Source: Bacillota bacterium
GTDB taxonomy: Bacteria > Bacillota_A > Clostridia > Lachnospirales > Lachnospiraceae
Length of the DNA stretch: 64,000 bases
Direction of reading: 5' to 3'
NCBI GenBank assembly: GCA_023407175.1
Contig: JAEYMU010000012.1
Coordinates: 372,001-436,000, forward strand
Shown here one piece after another: positions 33,301 through 42,376 of this stretch (position 1 is its first letter; each line of letters starts with the position of its first letter). A program made the translations under genes and the position numbers. The notes under the pieces were generated by a model, which saw only the letters and a list, made by a program, of their open reading frames with translations, did no database searches and was not told where the DNA came from.

Positions 33301-34320
33301 CTAATTTATTGATATTCCATCTTTCATATTACCAAATATAATTTCCAGAACCTGATTCCTATCAATTGCATTTGTAAATCTTCCGGTTGCGATAAAATCT
33401 TCACCCTCCCCGCTGAATTCTTCGCTCATAAGAGCACCTTTTTCTGATATCAATGTTCCATCCTTATACCTTATACCCGAAATAATAAGCGGATAAGTAG
33501 TATCGCATTCATTGAAATCTATATTATTGGCCTTTTGCAATGCCCTTATGTCATCCCCATCGCAATAAACCGTATAGGAAATTGGTGATAATTTAATCTT
33601 ATGAATTTTAACGTCACAGCCATCAAAAGCTACAGTTTTATTAATCTGATATTCCACGGAAGCATTTACCGATAAATCAATATTAAATTTCCACTGTCCT
33701 GTTACAAGGTCCTTTACCGCCCCGGCCTTTCCCTCATACTTCTGTAAAGCATTAAAATCACAGGTTAATGTCGCACCTTCAAAATCATATTCGGTATTCT
33801 TTTGAATCCATATCTCATACTCCCTGCTGCTGCCTATCTCTGGCTGGGCAATTTCATCTACGAAGCCGGAACTTATACTCGTATATGAATCCATTCCATT
33901 TGAAAACTTTATTTTATAACCCATCCCATTATTTTCTGTAAGTTCCAGGTTTTCTGAAGCAACACGAAATAGTATATAAATCAAATTTTCATCCTGAATA
34001 GTCTGTTCCAGGGTAACTGTAATTCCATGATCTGAAACTGTCTGTATATCCTGATTTGAATATCCCTCATTTGAAAGACTTTTTTGCAGCTCTTTATCAG
34101 CTCCAAAATTATCTGCCGCTCTTTCATTCCATTTGATGGCTGCGAATACAGAGATGGAGCCAAACAGCATAATTGCTGCTAAAGCTGCCACTACATATCC
34201 TTTCTTTGACATTCTATAAATTCTCCCTTCTTCAGGCAGCGCATTCAGCACTTCACATACCTTTTCATGAAATTCCTTTGTCTCCTTGGGTAAAGCATTC
34301 TCCCAATCATATCTTTTCAT
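33301..34320 (-). CDS. DUF4179 membrane anti-sigma factor
   Basis: 339 residues: a cytoplasmic N-terminus (MKRYDWENALPKETKEFHEKVCEVLNALPEEG), one transmembrane helix (KKGYVVAALAAIMLFGSISVFAAIKW), and an external DUF4179-like domain of about 270 residues. DUF4179 proteins are encoded next to ECF sigma factors in Firmicutes and act as anti-sigma or sensing proteins. The frame is open about 100 nt further, but GGAGG (34326-34330) lies 5 nt before the ATG at 34320, which fixes the start. It follows the sigma gene by 98 nt. Confidence 0.8.
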   Translation of the reverse strand: MKRYDWENALPKETKEFHEKVCEVLNALPEEGRIYRMSKKGYVVAALAAIMLFGSISVFAAIKWNERAADNFGADKELQKSLSNEGYSNQDIQTVSDHGITVTLEQTIQDENLIYILFRVASENLELTENNGMGYKIKFSNGMDSYTSISSGFVDEIAQPEIGSSREYEIWIQKNTEYDFEGATLTCDFNALQKYEGKAGAVKDLVTGQWKFNIDLSVNASVEYQINKTVAFDGCDVKIHKIKLSPISYTVYCDGDDIRALQKANNIDFNECDTTYPLIISGIRYKDGTLISEKGALMSEEFSGEGEDFIATGRFTNAIDRNQVLEIIFGNMKDGISIN

Positions 34321-34418
34321 AATAACCTCCATCTGCCGCTTCCGCAGCATACAAATACTGTGTGAAAAGCACATTTTGTGCCTTTTGCCCATTGAAAATA
34401 TTCTTTTAAATGTAAAAA

Positions 34419-34907
34419 TCACCTTTTACTTTTATCCTGTTTCTCCTCATCTTCCAACAAGCCTTTTATCAGTTCGCGCCCCTTGGATAGCCTGCTTTTC
34501 ACTGTACCTGTTGGTATTCTTAGAATTTTTGCAATTTCATTGATCGAATAGCCTTCAATATAATATAAGATAATCGGCATTCTATGCTTTAAATCCACCT
34601 TTTGAATAGCATCATAAAGCTCTGAATACTGCTTATCTTCTGCGGGCTTTTCCTGCATATAGTCATCATAGGATACTTCCTGCTTCTTTGTACGTAAAAA
34701 CTGATAGCATTCATTAATCATAATCCGTATTAACCATGTTTTAAAATACTTTATTTCTTTTAATGAATTTTGTTTTGTATAGGCCTTTAGAATTGCTTCT
34801 TGAACAGCATCCTCACAATCTGTTTCATTAAAGAGAATTGATTTTGAAACATGGTATAAAGTTGGTTCCACCTCCAAAACTCTTTTTGAAAATTCCGCCT
34901 TATCCAT
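34419..34907 (-). CDS. ECF-type RNA polymerase sigma factor (second)
   Basis: 162 residues. Region 2 (NETDCEDAVQEAILKAYTKQNSLKEIKYFKTWLIRIMINECYQFLR) and region 4 (VDLKHRMPIILYYIEGYSINEIAKILRIPTGTVKSRLSKGRELIKGLL) are clear. Of SigV/SigW size. It pairs with the DUF4179 anti-sigma downstream. Its targets are unknown; no clear autoregulatory ECF promoter was seen in the 280 bp upstream. Confidence 0.92.
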   Translation of the reverse strand: MDKAEFSKRVLEVEPTLYHVSKSILFNETDCEDAVQEAILKAYTKQNSLKEIKYFKTWLIRIMINECYQFLRTKKQEVSYDDYMQEKPAEDKQYSELYDAIQKVDLKHRMPIILYYIEGYSINEIAKILRIPTGTVKSRLSKGRELIKGLLEDEEKQDKSKR

Positions 34908-35080
34908 TGTATATTCCTTCCGTTTAAAATCGCAGCTGCTTTTTTATTGTACATCTATTAGATGATATTAAGCCCCAATCGGTTCATTATGAATGTGCTT
35001 CTATTTGATTTTTATTTTACTTTAAAAAAGCAAAATAGTCCAAATGATATGCCTTTTGGGCTTTTTGCAATTTTAAAATT

Positions 35081-35096
35081 ATTCAACACTGCCTGT
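35081..35096. repeat. 16-bp copy of the ppdK-end repeat (candidate old attachment site)
   Basis: ATTCAACACTGCCTGT here is identical to 52503-52518 at the end of ppdK; 15 bases of it recur at 40077-40091. It lies in the intergenic region between the ECF sigma gene and the GH5-CBM3 gene. Confidence 0.5.
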
Positions 35097-35106
35097 AAGG
35101 GTTAAC

Positions 35107-35146
35107 AAAAACCAGTGACAAGGTTTAAGCATCACTGGTTTTCGTT
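35107..35146 (-). terminator. Intrinsic terminator after the GH5-CBM3 gene
   Basis: AAAAACCAGTGA ... TCACTGGTTTT with a 13-nt loop; read leftward the stem is followed by a run of T. Confidence 0.85.
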
Positions 35147-35186
35147 TCACCTGAAGACAGATGGATTCAATTAATATTTCTGTGTA

Positions 35187-37550
35187 CTACGATGGTTCAT
35201 TGCCCCATATCAAGGTATTTGAGATATATCCTGAAATATTTGTCCAGTCCACATAATCTGTAGCTGTCGAATTGAATGAGAAATCATTTGTTTGTGTGAA
35301 ATTGGACCAATCAGACTTCCATACTCTTCCTTTCACCTCGATACTTGCTCCTGGCGCAATTGCTCCTGCTGTACTTGAAAAACCTATTTCAAGGTAGCGG
35401 TCCGCATTGGTCTTTGATATAGTGGCAAAAGAGCTTGTGACATTCCCACTACCGGCTGACGACCAGTCACAGTTATAGCTGTCAATATTTGTACCGTCAT
35501 TTGTGAAGTAGTACCTTATCTTCACATCAGAAAGGTTGATGCTTGTAGTTCCGGTATTGATAATCTTAAAGTTGGGGTAAAGAGTATTTGTGGAGGTTGA
35601 AGTGTTGGCATTAAATAGCTGCACTTTGATACTGTCTTTCGGATTTCCCGTCGGTGTCGGTGTTACTGTCACTGTTGGCGTTGGCGTTACCGTTACTGTC
35701 GGCGTTGGCGTTACCGTTACTGTTGGTGTAGGCGTTGGCGTTACTGTTGGCGTTGTTGTTACTGTTACTGTTGGCGTTACTGTTACAGCTGGTGTCGGTG
35801 TTATAGGGTTGGATCCTGACGGTTCAGTTCCATATACCAAAATCCCATTAACATAAGCTGTGATATGCAGATTCTGACCATAATTAATCATACTGGAATC
35901 AAATGAATAATCATTCGTTTGGGTATAATTCGAATTATCATACTTACTTAAAGTAATTTGTACCTCACCACTATTTGCACCGGGGCTTAAGCTGCCCGCT
36001 CCACTGGTAAAGCCAACTTCCGAATAAAAATCGGCTGTGCTGAATGCGGACGATAGCGGTAATCTGACCATATTACCAGTTACATTCCCGGATCCAACTA
36101 CCGCATAATAGCAATTGAAGGATTGCCATTTACCATCGTCACGTGTATACCAGTAACGAATTTTAACATTAGAAAGTGGAACTGATACTGAGTCATCGTT
36201 TTTTATCTGTAAGCTGAAGCGGATTCCACCGGTAGCAGCATTGGTATCAGAGCATTTATAAAGGACTGATATTTGTGCTCCCGGACCAGTCGGAATCGGC
36301 GTTGGCGTCGGCGAAACAGGAGGAGTAACCGATGAGTTGATGCCGCTTATGATTGCATTAATGATTGGTTGATTCACTACGGCATAAGTTTTTCTGTCAA
36401 TTAACCCCGATCCTCCAGGACCATAGGCTCCGATATCCCAGTAAACAGGAACCGCTCCGTATTTCTTGCAATCTGTGGATAATACATTACAAAAATAAGA
36501 GCGATAGGTATTGTTTGTCGAGTCTTTGTCTGTTTTATCAGTGGCACAGTATTCACCAATGACTACCGGATACCCCTCCACTACAAATTTATAATACATC
36601 TGGGCAAGCTGAGAAGCCATGAAATCTTCCTGCCCCCAGGTTGATTTTTTGGATGAGTCGGTAGCTATGGAACCCCATTGGGTAATTGAACTGGAGTTGT
36701 CGAGAGTGAATTCATAGGGAGAGTAATAATGGGCTGATATCATAATTCTCTTCTCACTGCTTGGTATAGAGGATGATCTGTAATTATCCGTCGGAATTAC
36801 AAAACCAAAGTCTAAGGTCATATGATCAATATTGGTATTCCAGCCGGGAACCAGCAGCCATCGTGCAGCATTATTTCCTCCGGTTTGCCTAACGGTATCT
36901 ACAAAGATTTGATTGTAGGCATTCAGGTTTTGATATAATACAGGATCAGGGTCATAATAATTACCGTCGAATACTTCGTTCATTGATTCAAAGATCAAAT
37001 GTTCATCGTAATCCTTAAACAAATCTGCATACTGCTGCCATACTTTCTGATACTTTGCTCTAACAGATGCCTGGTCGCTTGCAGTAACAAGAAGCCAGGC
37101 GCCGTTGATTGTTGTATAACCATCACCATGCACACCATCAAGAATTACATACATACCCTTACTGTAGGCATAATCAACTACTTCTTTTACTCTGGCCAGC
37201 CATGCAGGATCAATCGTATAATTCGGAGCAGGACCGATTGCTTTCAATAGTGTGACCGGAATGCGTACCGTATTAAAACCTGCGTTCTTTACTGCTGTAA
37301 AGAGTTCTGACGTAACTTTAGGATTACCCCATGCTTCTTCATTAGGACCATAGTCATTAAAGGCTTCCATCGTATTTCCCAAATTCCACCCTGCGCCCAT
37401 TGCTGCGACAATTTGCGACTGGTTTAATTGGTCGAAATCCGTTGTAACCTCAGCAAATGCACCCTGTATTGGTAACAATGTAGTAGTGAGCATTACAACT
37501 ATGAGGCTGATAACAAAGAAAGAATTTCTAAACGACTTATCTTTTACCAC
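35187..37550 (-). CDS. Secreted GH5 cellulase with two CBM3 modules
   Basis: 787 residues with a GTG start (GGAGGT 7 nt upstream). Signal peptide (about 1-33). GH5 domain (about 40-405): MGAGWNLGNTME, FNTVRIPVT, acid/base Glu 192 in LIFESMNEV, AHYYSP, nucleophile Glu 333 in VVIGEYCA. A short Pro/Thr linker leads to a first CBM3 (about 420-570: IRYWYTRDDG, FYSEVGFTSGAGSL, QTNDYSFD). A long Thr/Pro/Val linker follows, then a second CBM3 (about 640-787: IRYYFTNDGTN, YLEIGFSSTAGAI, QTNDFSFN). CBM3 binds crystalline cellulose, so this is a free cellulase with no dockerin. It is flanked by short repeats that may mark integration. Confidence 0.95.
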   Translation of the reverse strand: MVKDKSFRNSFFVISLIVVMLTTTLLPIQGAFAEVTTDFDQLNQSQIVAAMGAGWNLGNTMEAFNDYGPNEEAWGNPKVTSELFTAVKNAGFNTVRIPVTLLKAIGPAPNYTIDPAWLARVKEVVDYAYSKGMYVILDGVHGDGYTTINGAWLLVTASDQASVRAKYQKVWQQYADLFKDYDEHLIFESMNEVFDGNYYDPDPVLYQNLNAYNQIFVDTVRQTGGNNAARWLLVPGWNTNIDHMTLDFGFVIPTDNYRSSSIPSSEKRIMISAHYYSPYEFTLDNSSSITQWGSIATDSSKKSTWGQEDFMASQLAQMYYKFVVEGYPVVIGEYCATDKTDKDSTNNTYRSYFCNVLSTDCKKYGAVPVYWDIGAYGPGGSGLIDRKTYAVVNQPIINAIISGINSSVTPPVSPTPTPIPTGPGAQISVLYKCSDTNAATGGIRFSLQIKNDDSVSVPLSNVKIRYWYTRDDGKWQSFNCYYAVVGSGNVTGNMVRLPLSSAFSTADFYSEVGFTSGAGSLSPGANSGEVQITLSKYDNSNYTQTNDYSFDSSMINYGQNLHITAYVNGILVYGTEPSGSNPITPTPAVTVTPTVTVTTTPTVTPTPTPTVTVTPTPTVTVTPTPTVTVTPTPTGNPKDSIKVQLFNANTSTSTNTLYPNFKIINTGTTSINLSDVKIRYYFTNDGTNIDSYNCDWSSAGSGNVTSSFATISKTNADRYLEIGFSSTAGAIAPGASIEVKGRVWKSDWSNFTQTNDFSFNSTATDYVDWTNISGYISNTLIWGNEPS
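35656..35806. repeat. Tandem repeat DNA of the Thr/Pro linker
   Basis: Imperfect units of about 24 nt (GGCGTTGGCGTTACCGTTAC type) encode the repeated TPTPTVTV linker between the CBM3 modules. It is prone to length change by slippage. Confidence 0.8.
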
Positions 37551-37643
37551 CTTAACTACCTCCTTCTTTTTGATTGATATTACTTTTTTAGCTGGTCTGC
37601 ATGTCCACCATAACCTAAACTTATTGATTGATGGTGTATAAGC

Positions 37644-37664
37644 TTAAAACGCCATATTATCCAA
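37644..37664 (-). other. Possible six-codon leader ORF before the GH5-CBM3 gene
   Basis: On the minus strand AGGAGGTGG (37680-37672), 7 nt, then TTG GAT AAT ATG GCG TTT TAA. A perfect ribosome site before a tiny ORF, then a CACCAT/ATGGTG hairpin, lie in the 5' leader. Apart from this, 37551-38010 holds nothing I can assign. Confidence 0.25.
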
Positions 37665-38010
37665 TGTACAACCACCTCCTGATTTTTATAATTAATCTAA
37701 CGTCCGGAATCTTTTGTATACATTGTCATCTTTCTTGTAGTCACTGTAGGATGCCACATACGTTTAGAGTTTTCACTTAAGAAATTATCACCTGAAAATC
37801 TAATGATGTATCATAATATGATTAAGTATAGCAGATAACATATTAGTGATTATATAACGAAGCAGACATGAAATAGCACAATCAGGCCAAATCAACATTA
37901 TTTTCCATATGGTTTGTGTAGCAGGCATCGGTTGACAATGAGACGACCTTCTCGAATTCGCCGGCCACACGTGGACTTCGCCCTGTCGCATAACGAGCCC
38001 ATTATACGTA

Positions 38011-38050
38011 AAAAGTTCCATATCAACTAATCTCATAATTGATATGGAAC
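38011..38050 (-). terminator. Intrinsic terminator after the CPBP protease gene
   Basis: Perfect 12-bp stem GTTCCATATCAA (38015-38026) / TTGATATGGAAC (38039-38050); on the minus strand it is followed by TTTTTACG. It lies 147 nt past the CPBP stop. Confidence 0.75.
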
Positions 38051-38196
38051 TCGTTTATTTACATCACAGTAAAACTCAAAGCTCCTTACGGGGAATTCTC
38101 ATTTAACTTAGTTGTTCATGCCTATGCTGCCGCTATCAAAACATAGTAATGGATTATTTATTTGAATATGTATTTTCATAGGTATTTCAAAATAAT

Positions 38197-38994
38197 TTAT
38201 ATCTTTTCTGTGCTTAAACGATGTTTACGAATTATTAGCCCTAATATAATTGAACAAGTGCAAGCTAGTATGCTACCAGTGGGTGAAAAGATAAACTCTC
38301 TCTTTTCATAAATTACTAGATAGTTTTCCAGCATAGTATACTGTATCGCATTCGATGTTGCATGCAGCAGAACACAAGGCCAAATTGTTCTTGTAATTCG
38401 ATATATTTCTGCATAAAGTATACTCCAGCTAAATAGTATCGTAAAGCATGACACTATCATCATTGCACTATTTCCATCATAAAAGAACAAATAGTAAGGA
38501 ATATGCCACAATGCCCATACTGTAGCTGTAATTAAATAAATTAACCAATCATTTACTTTTAAATAAATTAACCTCTCCTGTAAAAATCCCCTCCAGGCTA
38601 CCTCTTCAAAAATTGACCGAAAAAAATTATATAGAAACCAGCCAAATAGTGTCGATACAAATCCCCACATCTCAAACCGAGTTAATTCAATCGATCTCGT
38701 AACTAAGCCCATCCCGATACATAATGAAGCAATTCCAGGAAATGTGACAAAAGAAATAAAATACCACTTACCCTTCTCCTTCAACTTTGGTCTCAGTCCC
38801 AACGTTTTATATTCACTTTTTTTAAATCCTGCTAAAAATACTGAAGCTATAAACGGCATTATCATCCATATTAATAACCCTAATGATTGTCCCTCCGACG
38901 GTCCGGCTAATATCAAATCAATTATTTTTCCAAACCATCCGCATGCTAATATAACAACAATAAAAAATATAATTCTTATATTCAGGTTTTTCAC
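38197..38994 (-). CDS. CPBP (CAAX) family intramembrane metalloprotease
   Basis: 265 residues with about eight membrane helices. ABI/CPBP motifs: EEVAWRGFLQERL (EExxxR), WALWHIPYYLFF (FxxxH-like) and HATSNAI (HxxxN). These supply the metal-binding Glu and His residues inside the membrane. In bacteria such proteases are often linked to bacteriocin self-immunity or protein processing. The GTG at 38994 is chosen because GGAGG lies 8 nt before it; the frame also reads from a GTG at 39009. It forms an operon with the TetR gene 19 nt upstream, which probably represses it. Confidence 0.88.
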   Translation of the reverse strand: MKNLNIRIIFFIVVILACGWFGKIIDLILAGPSEGQSLGLLIWMIMPFIASVFLAGFKKSEYKTLGLRPKLKEKGKWYFISFVTFPGIASLCIGMGLVTRSIELTRFEMWGFVSTLFGWFLYNFFRSIFEEVAWRGFLQERLIYLKVNDWLIYLITATVWALWHIPYYLFFYDGNSAMMIVSCFTILFSWSILYAEIYRITRTIWPCVLLHATSNAIQYTMLENYLVIYEKREFIFSPTGSILACTCSIILGLIIRKHRLSTEKI

Positions 38995-39013
38995 TTCATG
39001 TTCCTCCACAAGA

Positions 39014-39583
39014 TTAAATACTTAATATATCCATCAGCCATACTGCTTCTGGCATAGATGTATCCTGAACTCTTACCTTTTCCTGTGCAATTCCTTGTAT
39101 GGCACCAAGGAACGTCACACATAGCGCATGTGAATTTCCCTTTTTAAACATGCCCTTTTCTTGTCCGTTCTCTATAATTGATATGCATTGACGAAAAGCA
39201 TCAATTTTCTGCAGTAGTTTTGCAGATTCTGCCGGTATGCCTGATGTATGCTGTGCATCGTCAATAAACACAAACATCTTAGCGAAAAAATCATTGCTCT
39301 GTAACTGTTCCAAAATTGTTTCCACTACTGTTTTTAAATATAATTTTGGATTCTCCTCCGCCTTTTTCATATCAAAAACCATTTTTTCAGTTCCAATTTC
39401 AATGAGGCTATGATACAAATTCTCTTTATTTTTAAAATAATGAAACATCAATCCAGAACTGATGCCGGCTATTTTGGCTATTTCTCTTGTAGATGTGCCA
39501 TAATAGCCTTTGGTAATAAATTGGTCCAGAGATACCGATAAAATTTGCCATCTTCTTTGTATTAATTGTTCTTTACGCATCAT
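39014..39583 (-). CDS. TetR/AcrR-family transcriptional regulator
   Basis: 189 residues. N-terminal HTH: QILSVSLDQFITKGYYGTSTREIAKIAGISSGLMFHYFKNKENLYHSLIEIG, which is classical TetR; the rest is an all-helical ligand domain. The frame is open well upstream, but GGAG lies 7 nt before the ATG at 39583 and homology starts there. The promoter carries a 16-bp palindrome next to the -10, so the gene is probably autorepressed with the CPBP gene as co-transcribed target. Confidence 0.93.
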   Translation of the reverse strand: MMRKEQLIQRRWQILSVSLDQFITKGYYGTSTREIAKIAGISSGLMFHYFKNKENLYHSLIEIGTEKMVFDMKKAEENPKLYLKTVVETILEQLQSNDFFAKMFVFIDDAQHTSGIPAESAKLLQKIDAFRQCISIIENGQEKGMFKKGNSHALCVTFLGAIQGIAQEKVRVQDTSMPEAVWLMDILSI

Positions 39584-39605
39584 ATTTATTCTCCACATCA
39601 TTTCA

Positions 39606-39649
39606 TTAAGCACATGCTTAATAGTATCAATATATAATTTATTTGTCAA
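39606..39649 (-). promoter_or_regulatory. tetR promoter with operator palindrome
   Basis: Minus strand: TTGACA (39649-39644), 17 nt, TACTAT (39626-39621), with the palindrome TTAAGCA-CA-TGCTTAA (39606-39621) touching the -10. TetR dimers bind such dyads. Confidence 0.75.
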
Positions 39650-39787
39650 TAAGCGAGTCCGGCATTTAAAAACACAAAAAAGCTCTACAATTCTCATGAA
39701 AAATTACCAATTTTTATTTTTGCCAAAATAAAAAAGTACCCTACAACATATTCTCTAATCCAACATAATACCCATGCAAACATCACA

Positions 39788-39834
39788 AATTGAGATAGTG
39801 GACAAATCATAAAGTGATTTGTCCCACTATCTCA
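39788..39834. terminator. Strong hairpin at the left side of the accessory island
   Basis: GAGATAGTGG-ACAAATCA / TGATTTGT-CCCACTATCTC with a 5-nt loop and one bulge, 18 paired bases. No long T-run follows. It may be a terminator or a structural feature of an element end. Confidence 0.5.
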
Positions 39835-39912
39835 TTCATACTTATTATCTCTTGATTCATTTACTTTTTAAATATAGTAATCATCCCGAACCGACTTACC
39901 CTTATATGCCTA

Positions 39913-39946
39913 AAAATAGCCTGCATCCGAAGATACAGGCTATTCC
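39913..39946 (-). terminator. Intrinsic terminator after the recombinase remnant
   Basis: On the minus strand AATAGCCTGTATC-TTCG-GATGCAGGCTATT followed by TTTAG, with a TTCG tetraloop; 7 nt past the stop at 39951. Confidence 0.85.
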
Positions 39947-39950
39947 ATAT

Positions 39951-40775
39951 TTAAAAATATATACTTATTTTAATATCCTTCCAAGCATAAAGCCTTCGCA
40001 TATCATGCTCTTTCTGATATTGCCTTGCATAGGCTTCATCTAACAAATAGAAGGCAATTTCAATTGACCCTAGTTGTTCAACACTGCCTGTGCTGCTTTG
40101 GTACAATGCTAGGCTATTACCAAATTTATCCACTAGAACAGGCTTATTTTTTCTACCAACTATCCCACAAACAACCCTATCGTAATCATAAAGGAAGTCC
40201 AATGACCATTGAAATAAACTATTATTCACAGGTTTAATCATCTTAATTAGTCGCTCTATAACATCTTCCGATAATTTCGGCTTGGAAAAATCAATATATT
40301 CTTCTAATGCTCTTTTGATACAATCAAGCTTCATTTCAATGTCTTGTGATTCTGTTTTTCTATCATTTATTCCTGACAGCTCTGCTTCAATTGATTCTTT
40401 TTGTTTATCCAGTTCCTTACGTTTGATTCCATATTCTTCTTTTGAAATATCTCCCTCTGCTCTCATATCAATCAGATTATCTACTTTATGATTGATTTTG
40501 TTTAGCTTATTTTTGAGTTCTGATATTTCCTTCTCCTTTGGTTTTTCTTCTGATACATAACAATCTGCAATCATTTTATAAGCTTCAATTACAGCATCTT
40601 TCCTCTTTGTCCATATCGTTTCTAAAATGACTTTTGCCATCAAATCTAATTTCCAATCTCCAACCATACGAATATCACAGTAGCCTTCTATGTCTAATCC
40701 ATTTTTTTCTCTGAATGCCTTGCTGCCATTATTCACTTGATTATAACACTGGTATCCAAAGACCACGATTATCAT
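39951..40775 (-). pseudogene. C-terminal remnant of a large serine recombinase
   Basis: The frame begins inside the family: FGYQCYNQVNNGSKAFREKNGLDIEGYCDIRMVGDWKLDLMAKVI is the recombinase/zinc-ribbon region, followed by the long coiled coil (EISELKNKLNKINHKVDNLIDMRAEGDISKEEYGIKRKELDKQK). The catalytic resolvase domain (YxRVSxxxQ) and the first half are absent, so it cannot recombine DNA. Its apparent ATG lies at the junction with the truncated DUF5688 gene (40741-40775). It contains the 21-bp repeat shared with ppdK at 40077-40097. It marks a decayed integrative element. Confidence 0.75.
40077..40097. repeat. 21-bp direct repeat, left copy (candidate attachment site)
   Basis: Identical over 21 bases to 52504-52524 in the 3' end of ppdK; it begins TTCAACACTGCCTGTGCTGC. 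The flanks on both sides differ. Together the copies bracket the island of about 12.4 kb. Confidence 0.6.
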
Positions 40776-41454
40776 CTGCTATCTCCTGAAACAGTGTATC
40801 TAATTCAACATCTGAATACATTTCCGTATCCATGCCGAATTGACTTGCAAAATCTCTACCTAACATTTCCTTTAATACTTCCTCCATACTTTGAATTTTT
40901 GCAGGTAACAGTCGTTTAGAATTCTCCAGTGCCAGCTCCAGTAAAGTTTCTGCATCCATCTTCCAGTAGTCATAAAGAATATTGCTCTTCACCATGATTG
41001 TGGCAGTACCTTCTTCATGTGTTGAAACAAGAATACTAAATATGACTGCAAGGTCATTAAATAGAATGAATGGTGTATCTTTCAAGAACTCCCTGTTACT
41101 TTCCCGATTGACTAGTTTTATCACGATTTGATTCTTCACCTTTTGGAAATCAATAATATCAGATACATTTGTCGGTATTTGAGCCACCTTATTTTTCTCA
41201 TAGATTTCTACAATTTCATTGATAATATCCTTCACAGTTCTTCCTCTTTGATAATCAGCAAAGTATTCATTCAAGTAAATAGTTGGTGAAATTATAGAAT
41301 TCTCTTCAAGAATTGTTAATCCAAATAGAATTGTATCATTATTCTTGATTACCTGATTAATTTGAATATGGTATCCTTCTGTGTATACCTTTTCCAACTC
41401 TTTTACAACTGCCTTGTTAAATGCTTCCTGATTTGTTAATATGTTTGTTCTCAT
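40741..41454 (-). pseudogene. DUF5688 protein gene, 3' truncated
   Basis: The visible 237 residues (MRTNILTNQEAFNKAVVKELEKVY ... DTEMYSDVELDTLFQEIADDNRGLWIPVL) look like the N-terminal part of DUF5688, a family common on clostridial plasmids and conjugative elements. Family members usually continue with a further beta-rich domain; here the frame stops at the junction with the recombinase remnant. The ATG at 41454 has GGAGG 7 nt upstream. The function of the family is unknown. Between this gene and the HNH gene (41455-41848) only element C is recognisable. Confidence 0.6.
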
Positions 41455-41736
41455 AATAAATCCTCCATTATAATTTTTATTGTTATTTTGTTCTTTCATG
41501 TTATTTGTTACATTGCTCATAAATCTACAATTAATTTGTAAATATCTTGGTTTCTTTACTTACTATTATCTTTAAGCTGAATTCATCACAACCTTTCCAA
41601 GCTTTCGGATGTCAATCTGATTCACATCCAAAATAAGAACTATATTATAGGCATCATATTCGTAACATACAGTTACACGTATTCTAGTAATCCATCTATT
41701 CTATAATTTATAAATTCTCCTTTCCTGCCTGACAAG

Positions 41737-41775
41737 GCATAAAAATAGAACAGTTTAAACGACTTATTCAGGTCG
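41737..41775. repeat. Intergenic element C (partial copy)
   Basis: Carries the GCATAAAAATA, CAGTTT and CGACTT-ATTC-AGGTCG (41760-41775) parts of elements A and B, but not their distal halves. It lies downstream of the HNH gene. Confidence 0.6.
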
Positions 41776-41848
41776 AATTTTATATTAAACCACACATTTC
41801 CATGTATGGTAATTAACAATATTATGGATTGTACTCCATGGAATATTA

Positions 41849-42280
41849 TTACTTATCAGAAAGCTCCTTTTGCGTTATACCAGATACATATTCCTGTCTT
41901 AGCGTCCGAACTATATTTTCTGTCAAAGTAGCTCTTGGATTTTTTGCTCCATCAAATTTACCATCATGGTTTCCTCTTTCCCATGCTCTTCTTACATTTT
42001 CTTGATGGCTTACCCATTCCAGATTCCATGTAGCAGGATTCATACGGTTGCTATCCATATGGTCAAGTTCTGGTAATCCACTTGGATTTTCTATAAATAG
42101 CTTTCCAACTATCCTATGTGTTCTGATACAAATTCTGTTACCTTTTGCTCCTGCTGTAAAGCATGCATAATCATCTGCATTTGGTCTTTGCTTTATTTCT
42201 TTGCCATTCTTTCCAAATACTCTTCCATCCTCATACACTATATACGATGCCCCATTGATTTCACAATTTTTATGTCTCAT
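41849..42280 (-). CDS. HNH endonuclease (homing type), probably C-terminally shortened
   Basis: 143 residues. An N-terminal NUMOD4-like segment (YIVYEDGRVFGKNGKEIKQRPNADDYACF) leads to an HNH_3 domain: THRIVGKLFIENPSGLPELDHMDSNRMNPATWNLEWVSHQENVRRAWERG, where LDHMDSNRMNP and NLEW hold the H-N-H residues. The end (GAKNPRATLTENIVRTLRQEYVSGITQKELSDK) is the start of a DNA-binding HTH that normally continues with a recognition helix; here two stop codons follow. Such genes are typical mobile-element passengers. Confidence 0.8.
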   Translation of the reverse strand: MRHKNCEINGASYIVYEDGRVFGKNGKEIKQRPNADDYACFTAGAKGNRICIRTHRIVGKLFIENPSGLPELDHMDSNRMNPATWNLEWVSHQENVRRAWERGNHDGKFDGAKNPRATLTENIVRTLRQEYVSGITQKELSDK

Positions 42281-42376
42281 TCAAATATTCCGCCTTTAGT
42301 TACTTTCTATAGGAGACAATATACGTAGCATCTTGGGGCATCTGTAACTTGATGGCGATATCTTTTTATTTACAAG

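Noticed and set aside
33293..33301. ACACTGCCT near the DUF4179 stop as a further copy of the ppdK-end repeat
   Set aside because: Only nine bases match, which is expected by chance in 64 kb.
34321..34422. Upstream extension of the DUF4179 frame
   Set aside because: It has no signal or homology, and the GGAGG at 34326-34330 fixes a later start.
37608..37614. CATGTCC before the GH5-CBM3 gene as another AraC site
   Set aside because: A single heptamer, in the opposite orientation and without the 21-bp partner or the 32-nt spacing.
37800..38036. 78-codon minus-strand frame (MELFTYNGLVMRQGEVHVWPAN) in a locally GC-richer stretch
   Set aside because: It overlaps a clear terminator hairpin, has no ribosome site and an implausible composition. 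It may be a dispersed non-coding repeat, but I cannot show that from one copy.
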